Assembly: GCA_030272155.1 (NCBI GenBank)
Contig: CP126193.1
Coordinates: 5,332,001 to 5,396,000 of the forward strand
From: Tetradesmus obliquus
Taxonomy: Eukaryota > Chlorophyta > Chlorophyceae > Sphaeropleales > Scenedesmaceae
Length of the DNA: 64,000 nucleotides
Direction of reading: 5' to 3'
Part shown: in pieces, positions 33,842-44,539 of the stretch
How the letters are laid out: every line of letters begins with the position of its first letter
How positions within the stretch are numbered: the stretch's first letter is position 1
Program-made: the position numbers and the translations under genes
Notes under the pieces: generated by a model
The model's input: only the letters and a program-made list of their open reading frames with translations
Database searches by the model: none
Told to the model about the DNA's origin: nothing

Positions 33842-36800
33842 ATGGCTACAGCAGCTGAAGTCCAAGGCACTCTGCAGGTGCTGGCTTCCAGGCTGGCTGC
33901 AGATGGCCATTTCTTGAAAGCGATCCAATGCTACACAGCTATACTTGGGCAGTCCCTGTTGCCGGCTGACGAGGCAACAGCAAGGCTGCAGCTAGCTCAG
34001 CTGCTGCTGGAGCACACACACAACGTATCTGATGCCAAGCAGCACCTGCAGAAGGCGGTGAGCACACAAGCAGTGGCTGATGTGTGAGAGTGAGCATGTA
34101 AACTGGCTTTTCAGCAGCATTCAAGCTGCATGATGTGCATTACAACGCAGCAGCTGCTTGCAGGACAACACCACAGCGCATGCCTGTCATGGCAGCTTGC
34201 AGGAGGCATGCAAGGCTGTCTAACGATACTGGCTTTTACTTGTCTGCATACATGAACAGGACCTGCTGGTGGCTCAGCTGCCTGGCCAGCCGCTGCTCAA
34301 GTGTGAGGTGCTGGCTCAGCTGGGCCGCGCACACAAGTACCTCGGGGAGACGCCCTTCCAGCGGCAGTGCTACCTCAAGGGCCTGGAGCTGTGCAAGCAG
34401 CACATCAGCAGCAGCAGCAACAACAGCAGCAACAAGTGAGTGCGGATGATGCCATAGCAGGGCCAGCACCCTGCTCTAGCTTACTGTCAGAGTTGAGCTT
34501 GGCACGTGGTTTTACATGCAGTTGCAATAGGGTTGTTGAAATGCCGCATGCCCTGGACGATGCCAACAGGGAGTCAATGATGCACACCTCAAAGGCTGAT
34601 TGTGCTGCTTGCCGCTGTTTTGTGTGTTGTGCTTGCAGGCGAGGCATGGCTGAATGGGCGGTGTACTTTCACCTGCACACTGCTGAGTCATACACGACTG
34701 AGCAGGACTCACTGAAAGCAGCAGATCACGCTGACGCTGCAGCAGAGCTGGCGCAGCAGCAGGGGCTGCTGGAGCAGCAGCTGCTGTGCATCATGTTCAA
34801 GCTGCAGGTCATCATGCTCAGCTGGGACAGGAAAGAGGCAGAGCAGGCTGTGGGCGCTGCTGCTGCGGTGCTGCAGCAGCTGGAGCAGCAGGGGGGGCCA
34901 GCCTCGCCAGCCTTTGTGGCGCTGCTCAAGCTGCAGTTCACCATGCTTCAGGTGAGGCCTGCTGCGCAGCAGCACGCACCTGTATGATTTGATTAGGTCG
35001 GATGATACAACTGCAGCTTATACAGGTGCAGATCAGGCGTTTGTGCATTGCAACACACGCTGTTGCTTGTACACCAGCGTGATTCACAGCATAATTTGAT
35101 GCCCTGTCCACACATGTTGCTGCTGCCAGGTCATGCTGTCCATCCATGCGGGCAACTTTGAGGACCTGGCGCCACCCAACCAGAACAAGTCACCCATTGT
35201 GGCTGACCTGGAGGCTCAGTGCGAGTCGCTGCTGCAGCTGCTGGGCGAGCAGCAGCAGATGCCTTACAGGTGGCTGCCTGCAGCAGCGCTGGGGGCGCTG
35301 GTGCAGCTGCTGGCAGCAATCATCCTCAAGCCAGGCGGCAAGATGAAGCAGGCGCTGCTGCACATCAGCAGAGGTGAGGGGGGAGTGGCATGAAAGGAAG
35401 AGCAGGGCAAGGTGCAGGCTGCAACAGTGGTGCCACAGGTGTGTCAATGCATGTTGCGAATCCATCCCCGAAACGTGCTTTTCCGTACCACTGCAGGTGT
35501 GACCATCAGTGGTTTGTCTCATGCTTGTTCTGTGGTGGTCCCTCCCGCAGGCTTGCAGCTGGTGGATCAGCAGCTGGCGGCGCTACACGTGGGCCCCACC
35601 ACAACAGAGGCCAGCCTGGACCACATCAGCACCTACGAAGTGCGCAGCTGCCTGGTGCTGCGCGTGCTGCTGCTGGAGGTGCAGCAGCAGCTGCTGCTGC
35701 TGTCCACCAGCTATGCGGCCGCATGCCAGACTGCATGCGAAAGCATCGCGCTGCTGCAGCGCTTCCCTGGGCTGCTGGGCGGCATGCGGCCCTCAGTGCA
35801 CCTGGCTGCGGGACTGTATGCGCAGTCGATGAATGCGTTTGATGAGGCGCAGGCACATTACGCCAAGGCCGCTGCCAGCCATGACCGCCACATGCGCGTG
35901 TGCGGGCAGTGCATGGCAGCGCTGTGCATCCTAGCACAGGAGGGCATCCCAAAAGCAGGTGGGCACAGAGAGGAGTGTGGAGTTTGTGGTGGAGCCTGCG
36001 TGCACGCCGCATCTGCCGTGTTCCTGGTCTGCTTGTGCCTCTGGCCAGCACGTTTGTCCAGCACGTTTGTCAAACACTGTTCGCCAAAGACCCACACTTG
36101 TGTGTGCTTGCCCTGGCGAACCCACACGACATGCAAATCGCCCTGCAACCTCTGTGAGCCTCAGCTTGCCCTGCTGCTGCCTCTACTTAGCCTTCCTTGC
36201 TGACACATACACGATCGTGTGTTCCCTGCCAAATCTGTGACAAAACTCCACCCTGAAACCTTCATCCTGCAGCCTCAGTGAGCCGTGGCCGTGAGCTGCT
36301 GGGTGAGCTGGTGGAGTCAGTTGACTCGCGGCTGGGCTATGCAGAGCGTGCTGTTGCCAACATCGCCAGTGGGCTGCTGCAGCTGGCAGCCCCGGATGGC
36401 GGCAGCGTGGAGAAAAGTGACGCCAAGCAGCGGCTGAGCAAGGCGCTCAAGCTGGCGCACGGGCGGCTGCAGAACCACCAAGTGGTGTCGCAAGTGCTGC
36501 TCTTCATGGCGCCGCTCCAGGTGCGCGAGGCAGCAGGTCAACTAGTCCTGCCTGGTGTTCCTCAGGTGTTCAGGGGATTGAGGCGGAAGAACTGTGATAT
36601 TGTGGTGTTGAGTAGTGGTGATGTCTTCACCACTACCCAACACCAGAGCTTCACACTTCCGGACCAGCTGGTGCCTTTGAAGCTCTGCCATGCATCATCC
36701 ACAGCGCTGGCCAAAACAGTGTGGCAACCCCAACACGGCATACGCCGCACGTGCTTCGACATACACCACCACCACCACCACTGCTGCTGCTGCTGCTGCT

Positions 36801-37065
36801 GCTGCAGATCCAGAATGCAGACGTCGCGGGCGCGCACTCCATGGTGACATCCTCCTTCACGCTGGCCAAGGGCGCACTGGACCTGCCCGCACAGGTGGCC
36901 AGCCTCAGCATGATGCAGCAGCTGTACCACCACTCGCAGCAGGCTGACAAGGCGGGCCAGAACGCCAACTACCTGCTGCGCAAGCAGGAGGAGCTTAGCG
37001 CCAAGATCCAGGAGGCGGAGTCAGCCGCGCAGCAGCACACGCTGGTGCTGAAGTGGGACCTGTAG
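33842..37065 (+). CDS. MAU2: Cohesin loader subunit MAU2/SCC4
   Basis: Seven exons, 33842-34057, 34260-34435, 34639-34951, 35130-35373, 35551-35958, 36273-36520 and 36808-37065, close to 620 residues. The protein is all-helical and TPR-like: LASRLAADGHFLKAIQCYTA, ARLQLAQLLLEHTHNVSDAK, LAQLGRAHKYLGETPFQRQC, AEWAVYFHLHTAESY, SWDRKEAEQAV, LYAQSMNAFDEAQAHYAKAA, and the C-terminal block SMVTSSFTLAKGALDLPAQV with NANYLLRKQEEL. The spacing (AI.CY, then LL.HT.N..DA..HL) matches MAU2/SCC4. That protein wraps the N-terminus of NIPBL/SCC2 and targets cohesin to chromatin in the nucleus. Length fits the family. A CTG tract ends intron 6. Confidence 0.9.
36780..36807 (+). repeat. CTG tract at an intron 3' end (MAU2)
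   Basis: After a run of CAC triplets, eight CTG units lead straight into the acceptor CAG before the last MAU2 exon (36808). Confidence 0.85.
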
Positions 37066-38866
37066 GGACATACAGAGTAGGTTACCTTAGAGCTGATGTT
37101 AGTGACTGTGTGTGGGTGTCGGCAGCTGCTGGCAGCACCATGCTGGGCACCACTGCCGGCTGCGTGGTGGGGACACGTTCAGCACTATGACCTGCTTGGT
37201 GACATGATACTATCATTAGTAATGGTGAGCGCTACTTGTGTAGTATGACGGTTGCTGACATGTGTGTTGTTTCGTTATCACTGTGAATGGCAATGCATGC
37301 ATGCGACACCGTTGAACTCCACAATCACAGTATGGGTGTTACACGACATGAGCATGCCGGCGGTGCGCACCAGCATGACGGCAAGCAGGACATACACACA
37401 TGCGTACACCCCGACTGGCGCATGAACCAGTGACTGGCAAACCATTCAGTGTTGAACATATACGACAAACCCACCCCACAGGTAGCTGCATACCGCCCCA
37501 TCTGGCAACGAAGCGTTGTGCAGCAGGCTGGCGCCCCCAGCTCACGGCCCTTGAAGCACCATGGCGCGGCCACGCCACCACATGCACCTGCAATGCTACC
37601 GCCGCCGTCATCTGAGCTGTGCATGCAAAGGGCTGGAGGTAGCAAGCAAAGTTGCACGCAGTGCTGGTCAGCGCTGTGGCACTGCCCAGCCTTCCAGCAG
37701 GATCAGGGAAGGCATGCCAATCCGAGCTCACGCTGCCTCTCAGTCGCACAATGCCTGTGACAGCCACTGACAACCATGAACAATGAGCAAGCAGGGTACA
37801 GTCTTGACCAAGCTTGACTTCGCATCCGGCCCACACCCTCACACCCCAGCGACAGTGCAGCCACACTCTGCCATTCCTCCTTGCAACACCCTAAGCCCTG
37901 TGTGGAGCTGAACAACAGCAAACCAATGCGCCTATGCATATGAAAACATAGCATTGCAGTTGATGCAGATGCAGCACGAGTCCACACCCTTGTGACGGGT
38001 ATGACGAGATGTTGCAGCATACCAAAACCAGCCAAGCTTGCTGCAATGCCACCCACGACTGTCAAAATGCATCACCCTGCACTTACAAACAAGAAATCAG
38101 CTGCTACATACAAGAACCCGCCTGATGCTGCAGCCATTCAGAGACTGCTGCACAGAGTCTATCCTACCCTACCGTAGAATGCGAAACGCGGATCTTGCCG
38201 CACAGACACCAAGCACCACTAACACTGCAAAGCCAGCCCGATGCTGTCTCGCATGGTGCAGTGCACTACTGACATGTGCTGTTGCCAGCACACATCCGAA
38301 AGAACTTACTTTGGCACACCTGCTTCAACCCGATGTATGCACGGCATCTGTTGCTCTGCATCTACTCGTCTGTCTGTGTTGCAAGTTGTACCGCAAATCA
38401 CCATTGTGCATCCTGCCTGTGCTAAGAGCTCATGCAGTGCATATCCGATGCTACACTCGTCAACTGCAACCAAGAAGGCAGTGCGGTGCACCACCAACTT
38501 GCTGCCCGCACGCTACCCGACAAGCATGCTCTGTGCCCAGCACAGCTGCTCCCTGGTGGCTGAGCTGCTGCTGCTGTTGCCTCACATGCACACAGCAGCC
38601 GCTGTAACATCAGCAACTGCTGCAGTGCAAGCAACCCGAAGCAAACCATTTGCAAAGCCACAGCTCGACGTAACCAGGCTGCAAGGCCCACCCACCTCCC
38701 AAGGCCTGCCTTGCACCGCAGATGCTGCAAGCACAAGCACAGCCCCTTCGTCTCACGCCAAGCGACTGCTGCTGCGCCGCCGCTGCTGCAGCAGCCACAT
38801 GCCCCTCCTTAGGCGCCGCCAGCTGCCTCAAACAGCAGCTTGCTGCCGTAAACCGCAGGGCTGCGC
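37066..38866. other. Convergent non-coding interval, MAU2 / headpiece gene
   Basis: 1.8 kb between converging gene ends. It should hold both 3' UTRs. Short open frames are present on both strands, with no recognisable motif. No gene could be supported. Confidence 0.5.
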
Positions 38867-41662
38867 CTAGAACAGCATCTTGCCCTTCTTCAGCTGCAGC
38901 TTCTTCCACTGCGGCAGCTTTTCAAAGGCCTCCCTGTCCACGCCCAGGTGCATCTTGAAGTCAGCGTCAGACAGGTACTCCTCCTGCAAGCAGAGACACA
39001 CGCATGCAAAAGAAGTCAGGAAGGAGGTTGCAGCAGGAACACGCAGCGCCTAGGTATCCTGCAAGCATATTGAAGTTGTGCTGCTGACAGCTTGCAACTA
39101 AGACAAGCACCCACGGCCACACACTACCCGGGAAGCGCAGCATGGTCTTGCGGCCTCGACAGACTTGCGCATGCCTAAAAGGAACAGGGTAGGTATGTTC
39201 TAGGACAGCAGGACCTCACCCAATTCGATTGTCGACAACTATGCATGCAGCCAGCCGTCGCCAGCATCCCAGCCTTCTTGCAAGCATTCAGCAATGTGTC
39301 CCTCAACAGCTATTAGTGGCAGATGCGACAAGCATTCAGCAATGTGTCCTTCAACAGCTATTAGTGGCAGATGCGACAGCATTCAGCAATGTGTCCTTCA
39401 ACAGCTATTAGTGGCAGATGCGACAAGCATTCAGCAATGTGTCCTTCAACAGCTATTAGTGGCAGATGCGACAAGCATTCAGCAATGTGTCCTTCAACAG
39501 CTATTAGTGGCAGATGCAACAGCATTCAGCAATGTGTCCTTCAACAGCTATTAGTGGCACATGCGACAAGCATTCAGCAATGTGTCCTTCAACAGCTATT
39601 AGTGGCAGACGCGACAAGCATTCAGCAATGTGTCCTTCAACAGCTATTAGTGGCAGATGCGCCAAGCATTCAGCAATGTGTCCTTCAACAGCTATTAGTG
39701 CAGATGCGAGGCTTGCCGCAGCCACAGCTGATGGTGTAAACAGCCTACACCCTTTCACCGTCGCGGCTACGCAACCAAGCAGCGTGCCAGCCGGCAGCCA
39801 TGCCTTCCATGCCCTGCCTACATCCTCTGCCCACCTTCATCAAAAGATCACCAATCAAGCCATGGCAACGACACCATTGCCCACCTTGCGCGTCACGTCC
39901 ACGCCGTCCTCCAGCCGCAGCTTGATCAGCTCCTCGTACGGCACGCGGTCAATGCCGGGCACCAGCTTGAACTCGGCCGTGGCCAGCAGCGCCGCCACGT
40001 TGACCGTGTTGACCTTGTCGTGCTCGCTCAGCAGCGGCAGCGGGCCCTTCTCGCGCTCCTCACGCCCGGGGCTGTCGGGCCTGGAGGGTGGCAGCGAGCC
40101 GCCGGTGAGGTTGGGGTGCGTGGCTGACAGCTGCTCGCGCAGCTCACGCACCTGCGCGATGGTGGCAGAAGAAGAGCAGGGGCTATGGTTGAGGTCAAAG
40201 GAGCAAGGGCTTGATTGTGTGGGTTGCACATGTGGTAGATGCATGCAGATTGAAGCGAGGCAGCAGTTAAGCACACAAAACTGGAGACACAGCTGCACGG
40301 TTGTGCGCTTTGTGGTGTGCAGGCTTGCAGGAAGGTCACAACCTCTTGCAGGAGGCACTTGCAGGACAACTGCTAAGACTTGCAGGATGCAGGCGGCAGG
40401 ATGCAGGAGGCACTTGCAGGACGGCTGCTAAGACTTGCAGGATGCAGGCGGCACCTGCAGGACAACTGCTAGGACTTGCAGGAAGCAGGCAGCACTTGCA
40501 GGAGAACTGCCAGCATCTGCAGGAAACAGGTGGTTGTGCAGAACATTGAACAAGTTGACGACATCTGGCAAACATGCGTAGCCAGGCACTTGTGCACTCG
40601 CTCCCACCCACCTTGATGTGTCCGGTCTCATCGTCCACTGATGAGCCTCCCACCAAGCCGCCGTTGCTGCTTGCGCGCGCTGCGCCGTTGCTGGTGCTGC
40701 TGATGCGGCTGCCGCGCACGCTGAGCGGTGCCAGCGTTGGCGTGCCAGCTGCTGAGTCACCAGAGGTCTGCGACTGCAGGAACAGGGCCTTTGCTGCAGC
40801 CACGGTGCCCGTAGCAGGCGCTGCGTCTACCAGTGCTGCCTCTTTCTCGCCATCTGCTGCTGCTACCGTGCCATCAACCGCTGTAACATCTACCACCTGT
40901 TCTGCAGTTGCTTCAGCAGCTGCAGCTGCTGATGCGGTGCTGTCTGCAGCAGCTGCTGCTGCACCATCCTGCTCCTGCTGCTCCGTGCTGCTCAGGGTGC
41001 TGCCTGGCGCAGCTATGCCAGCAGCCTCGCCTACATCTGCTGCTGTGCTAACATCTCCTGCAAGCTCCTCCTGAGCTGGGCTGGGCTGTGCTGGCGCTGC
41101 TGCTGCAGCCTTCTTCTTCTTCTTCTTGCCCGCCACTGGTGATGCCTCTGCTGCTGCAGAGGCTGCCTCTTTGCCACCTGCCTCGTCCTCTGCCACTGTC
41201 TCTGCTGCTGGTGCCACTACCACTGGCTCCACATCTGCTGCTGCTGGCTCAACCACTGCTGGCTCAGCTACTGCTGGCTTGTGAACTGGCTCGTCTGGTG
41301 CTGCAGCTGCCTCAGATGCGACACCCATTGACTCATGGGCGCCTCCATTCTGTGACGGTGCTGCTGCTGCAGCTGCGGGTGCTTCTGCTGGCTCAGCTTC
41401 AGGTACTGCCAGTGCTGCTGCGGTACCTGCTGCTGCTGACTCCACCTCCTGCTTGGGCTCCTCTGGTGTCGCAGCTTCCATCCCGGGGACACCCACGTCG
41501 TCTGGCTTGATCACGTTTATCTGCTCAGACGCTTGTGGCGCTGCGGTTGCAGTGGTTGCTGCGGGTGTTCAGGTAGCACAGTTGGGTGAGATCACGTTAA
41601 CGCCTAGCAGCTAGCATCATAACGACTTTGACAGACTGTTTACCTTCTACTGCAGCTTCCAT
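38867..41662 (-). CDS. Villin-headpiece domain protein without gelsolin core
   Basis: Exons 41662-41644, 41558-40612, 40151-39885 and 38983-38867 close to 449 residues. The N-terminal 300 residues are Ala/Val/Glu/Pro-rich low complexity with a run of six lysines (residue ~140). Then come a region with VRELREQLSATHPNL and the headpiece: VPGIDRVPYEELIKLRLEDG, VDVTRKEEYLSDADFKMHLG and FEKLPQWKKLQLKKGKMLF at the very C-terminus. The headpiece is a compact F-actin-binding module that normally ends villins, dematin and relatives. Here it stands without gelsolin repeats, as in some headpiece-only proteins, so an actin-linked cytoskeletal role is inferred. Intron 3 contains a 48-bp minisatellite and intron 2 a roughly 50-bp GCAGG-rich repeat. 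Confidence 0.85.
39284..39711. repeat. 48-bp minisatellite, nine copies, inside an intron
   Basis: Nine head-to-tail units, 47-48 bp, begin AGCATTCAGCAATGTGTCC and contain CTATTAGTGGCAGATGCGA. They differ by a few bases; the last is shortened. Because the period is 48, the plus strand reads as a 16-residue repeat (SIQQCVLQQLLVADAT), but no gene model supports this. The array lies in intron 3 of the headpiece gene (38984-39884). On that gene's strand each unit holds CACTAAT, a branch-point-like motif. Confidence 0.9.
40340..40535. repeat. Degenerate ~50-bp tandem repeat in an intron
   Basis: About four imperfect units built from GGCACTTGCAGGACAACTGC and GACTTGCAGGATGCAGG pieces, within intron 2 of the headpiece gene. 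No coding potential is supported. Confidence 0.8.
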
Positions 41663-42148
41663 AGTCCTTTAGGAGCCTCTGCTTTAGCAACGGAAGCAGC
41701 GTTGCACGCACTGCAAGAAACAGATGTCCAGCAGCTGTGACAATGCTCACTGGGTCATTGATACAACACGAGAGTCTGCGTACAGTTCATGTGCCGTGCT
41801 TGCTGAGAGCGAACAGTAGAATGAGGGTGCGACAAGTGGACGGTTCAAGGAGGGTTTGAGTGCCAGGCACATGAAAAATCAAGCTCCCCGATGTTGGTCA
41901 AACCATCAAAGTGAACCATTACATTTTGATTCGCTTTCGCTGTGCACCTCCATCGGCTTTCACATTGTTGTGCTGCTGCAGCAGTGATCATGCAGCTGCG
42001 ACGCTGAGATACCGCGTAAGCAGGACTTCTTCTTACAAGCAACAAGTTATTATGGTATAGCGCTGCTTGCGGCTGCGTGCCTAGAGATCTTCTGCTGCTT
42101 CTGCAGCATACTGTGTCAGCAGCTGCTGGCGCTGCACAGCAGCTCACC
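41663..42148. promoter_or_regulatory. Bidirectional promoter region, headpiece gene / TAF12
   Basis: 486 bp separate the two ATGs, which diverge. Both promoters and 5' UTRs must lie here. No specific element is claimed. Confidence 0.6.
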
Positions 42149-42759
42149 ATGCAGCCTTCAGGAGGACTCCCTGGCAATGTTCAAAACCTTACGCAGCAGC
42201 AGATGCTGCAGATGCAGATGTACCAGCAGCAGGTGTGTGACAGAAGGGTGGCTTAATGTTTGGCACCGTCTTGCTGTGTCCCTTGCAACATTGCTTGCAT
42301 CGTCGTCTGTCTGCTGCAAGCATGGAGAGCGCAGGCATTCCAGACTGAAAGGTATGTGTGCCGACATTGCTTTCAGTGTATTTGACAGCTGCACTGCTGT
42401 TGCGTGTTCCGCACACGTCAGGCCAATCAGTACGGCCAAGCAATGCCTCAAATGCAGCAGCAGCCTAACATCATGACAGCACAGCAACAGGCCTATGGCA
42501 TGCAACAGCAACAGCAGCCGCAAGCGCAGCAGTATGTGATGCCTGGTGGTGCCGTGCCGCGGCATGCGTCGGCCACACCACCACCAGGCATGCCACAGCA
42601 GCAGCAGCAGATGCAGCAGCCACATCAGCAGCCTGGTCAAGCTGCAGCAGCCAATCCACCTCGCCAATCTGCTGACGGCGATGGCGGAGACTTTGACTTT
42701 GACAACATCCCATCACCAACCGCATCACCAGCAGGGGCAGGCACAGGACCTGCAGCAGC

Positions 42760-42801
<42 letters not shown>

Positions 42802-43249
42802 ACAGCAGTCCCTGCCCTTCCCTGGTGGGCAGGGTGCCATGGGCCAGGCAGTGCATGTAGCGCAGCAACAGCAGCAGCAGCAGCTATCGCTGCAGCACCA
42901 GCAGCAGCTGCAAGCGCGACTGCTGCAGCAAGCACAGCAGCAAGCACAGCAGGCGCAGCAGCAGCGGGCGCGCGAGGATGCCCTGAAGGCACACCAGGCC
43001 ATGATGCAGCAGCAGGGGCCACCTGGGGGCCGCGGGCCGACCGCCGCTGCTCCTGGTGCACAGCGCATCATGCCCGGCAACACAGCAGGCATGACCAGCG
43101 CGCAGGCAGCCCTAGCAAGTGCAGATGCAGCAGCAGCCAAGTCCAAGAAGGGCCCTATCGTGGCTGGGCCGCCAGGTCCCAGCATGGCCCGGCCCCCAGG
43201 GGTTGCAATGCTGCAGGCTGGTGCACTGAGCCTGCAGCAACAGCAGCAC

Positions 43250-43283
<34 letters not shown>

Positions 43284-44539
43284 TGGCAGAGGCAGCCAAG
43301 AAGCGCAAGCGCGCGGATTCGCTGCTGCCGCCGCCACCAGAGGATGCGCTGAGCATGGAAGCTGTCTTTGGCCGTGCACGCATGGGTGGGGGCACAGCAG
43401 CACTTGCAGGACTGCCTGGTATGCCGCTGTCTGTGTCTGCTGCTGCTGGAGCGCTGGGCACTGACGGCCCTGCTCTATCAGTGGATGAGATCCTGCGGCG
43501 GCCCGAGTACCAGCGCGCAGCAGCAGCAGCTGCTGCAGCCGCCGCAGGCAAGCCTGGCGCGGGCGGCGCTGCGGGCTTGAAGGGGGCCAAGGGCAGGGAC
43601 GCCCGGAGGGATGATGAGGGCCGCGTGCTGCCGGAGTCCCAGCTGCGGCGGCTGATGGAGCTGCAGGGCCTCAACAAGGTGTGCAGTGTGTGGCTGAGAT
43701 TTGATATGCGTTCTTGTATTGTTCTACATGTGTGCTGCATGCTGTGGCAGTTGCTCAGTGTGTGGCGTGTGTCGTGTGTAGGCGGCTGATGGAGCTGCAG
43801 GGCCTGAACAAGGTGTGCGGCTGTGATGCGGCTTCCTGTGTCGTGCTACGTGTGTGCTGCAGCTCTGCGACAATTGCTGAGTGTTTTGCGTGAGTGTTTG
43901 CGTGTGTGGGCAGCGGATGGAGCTGCAGGGCCTCAACAAGTGGTGCAGTTCACTTTTGCAGCAGCACTTGGCTGAAGCACGCGCTGTGTGTTCTATGCTG
44001 TGCGGTGCGGTGCAGCAGTTGCTCTGTGGATTGCGTCCGTTGTGTAGATAAAAAAAAAAAAATGGTCTGTATGTGGCTACCAGCAGCTGCTGCGGCCAGT
44101 CGTCATTGTGAGCTCGTGCAACTCTACTGCTATGTGCCACATCCGCCACCCACATGTTGTCTGTCATGCCGTGTCTGTCACCCTGCAGGCCTTCCGCATG
44201 CAGCCGGAGCTTCAGGAGCAGCTCACCAAGCTCACAGAGGCCTTTGTCAGCGACGCAGTCGACTTTGGCTGCGCACTTGCGGCGCGCCGCCGCGGCGCCA
44301 CACTTCGGCCCTCTGACCTGGCCCTGTACATGCAGCGCAGCCACCACATCTACGTACCAGGGTTTAATAAGGAGTACAGGCAGTACAAGCGGCCAGTGCC
44401 CTCAGAGCTGCATAAAGCCCGTACCATACTGGTGCGTAAGGCGCAGCTGCACCCGCAGCAGCAGCAGCAGCAGGCGGCGGCTGCAGCTGGCGAGGGTGGC
44501 GGCAAGGCTGGCGGGGTGCGCTTCAGCGGCGCTGAGTGA
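42149..44539 (+). CDS. TAF12: TFIID/SAGA subunit TAF12-like, histone-fold protein
   Basis: Exons 42149-42232, 42422-43678 and 44189-44539 close to 563 residues. The first 400 residues are Gln/Met/Pro/Ala-rich. An acidic stretch GDFDFDNI near residue 110 and a KKRKRADS basic patch near residue 325 stand out. The C-terminus is the TAF12 histone fold: LPESQLRRLMELQGLNK, PELQEQLTKLTEAFVSDAVD, FGCALAARRRGATLRPSDLA and YMQRSHHIYVPGF. This matches the L.E.ADDFV..V..FAC.LAKHRKS..LE..D..LHLER...I.IPGF pattern that pairs with TAF4 in TFIID or ADA1 in SAGA. The boundary between exons 2 and 3 falls inside the fold. The intron there (43679-44188) contains two decayed copies of the exon-2 end. Confidence 0.88.
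43648..43940 (+). repeat. Three copies of the TAF12 exon-2 end in tandem
   Basis: Core copies at 43648-43678 (real exon end), 43782-43812 and about 43913-43940, spaced about 134 and 131 bp. All read CGG..ATGGAGCTGCAGGG through AACAAG. Copy 2 keeps both an upstream AG (43780-43781) and the donor GTGTGC, so it could be spliced as a 31-nt exon, which would shift the frame. Copy 3 has lost its donor (TGGTGC). The intervening intron sequence is also similar. Confidence 0.92.

Noticed and set aside
39284-39711. CRISPR array
   Set aside because: Units are directly adjacent with no unique spacers, and the context is eukaryotic and intronic. The same applies to 27105-27394.
39229-39739. Plus-strand frames with a 16-residue repeat (SIQQCVLQQLLVADAT)
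   Set aside because: A by-product of the 48-bp intronic minisatellite; the array is inside an intron of a well-supported minus-strand gene.
42637-43740. Minus-strand Cys/Ala-rich frame opposite TAF12
   Set aside because: Same repeat artefact; TAF12 on the plus strand has a clear histone fold and consistent splicing.
44048-44060. A-run in the TAF12 intron as a retrotransposon tail
   Set aside because: No target-site duplication or element body is visible next to it.
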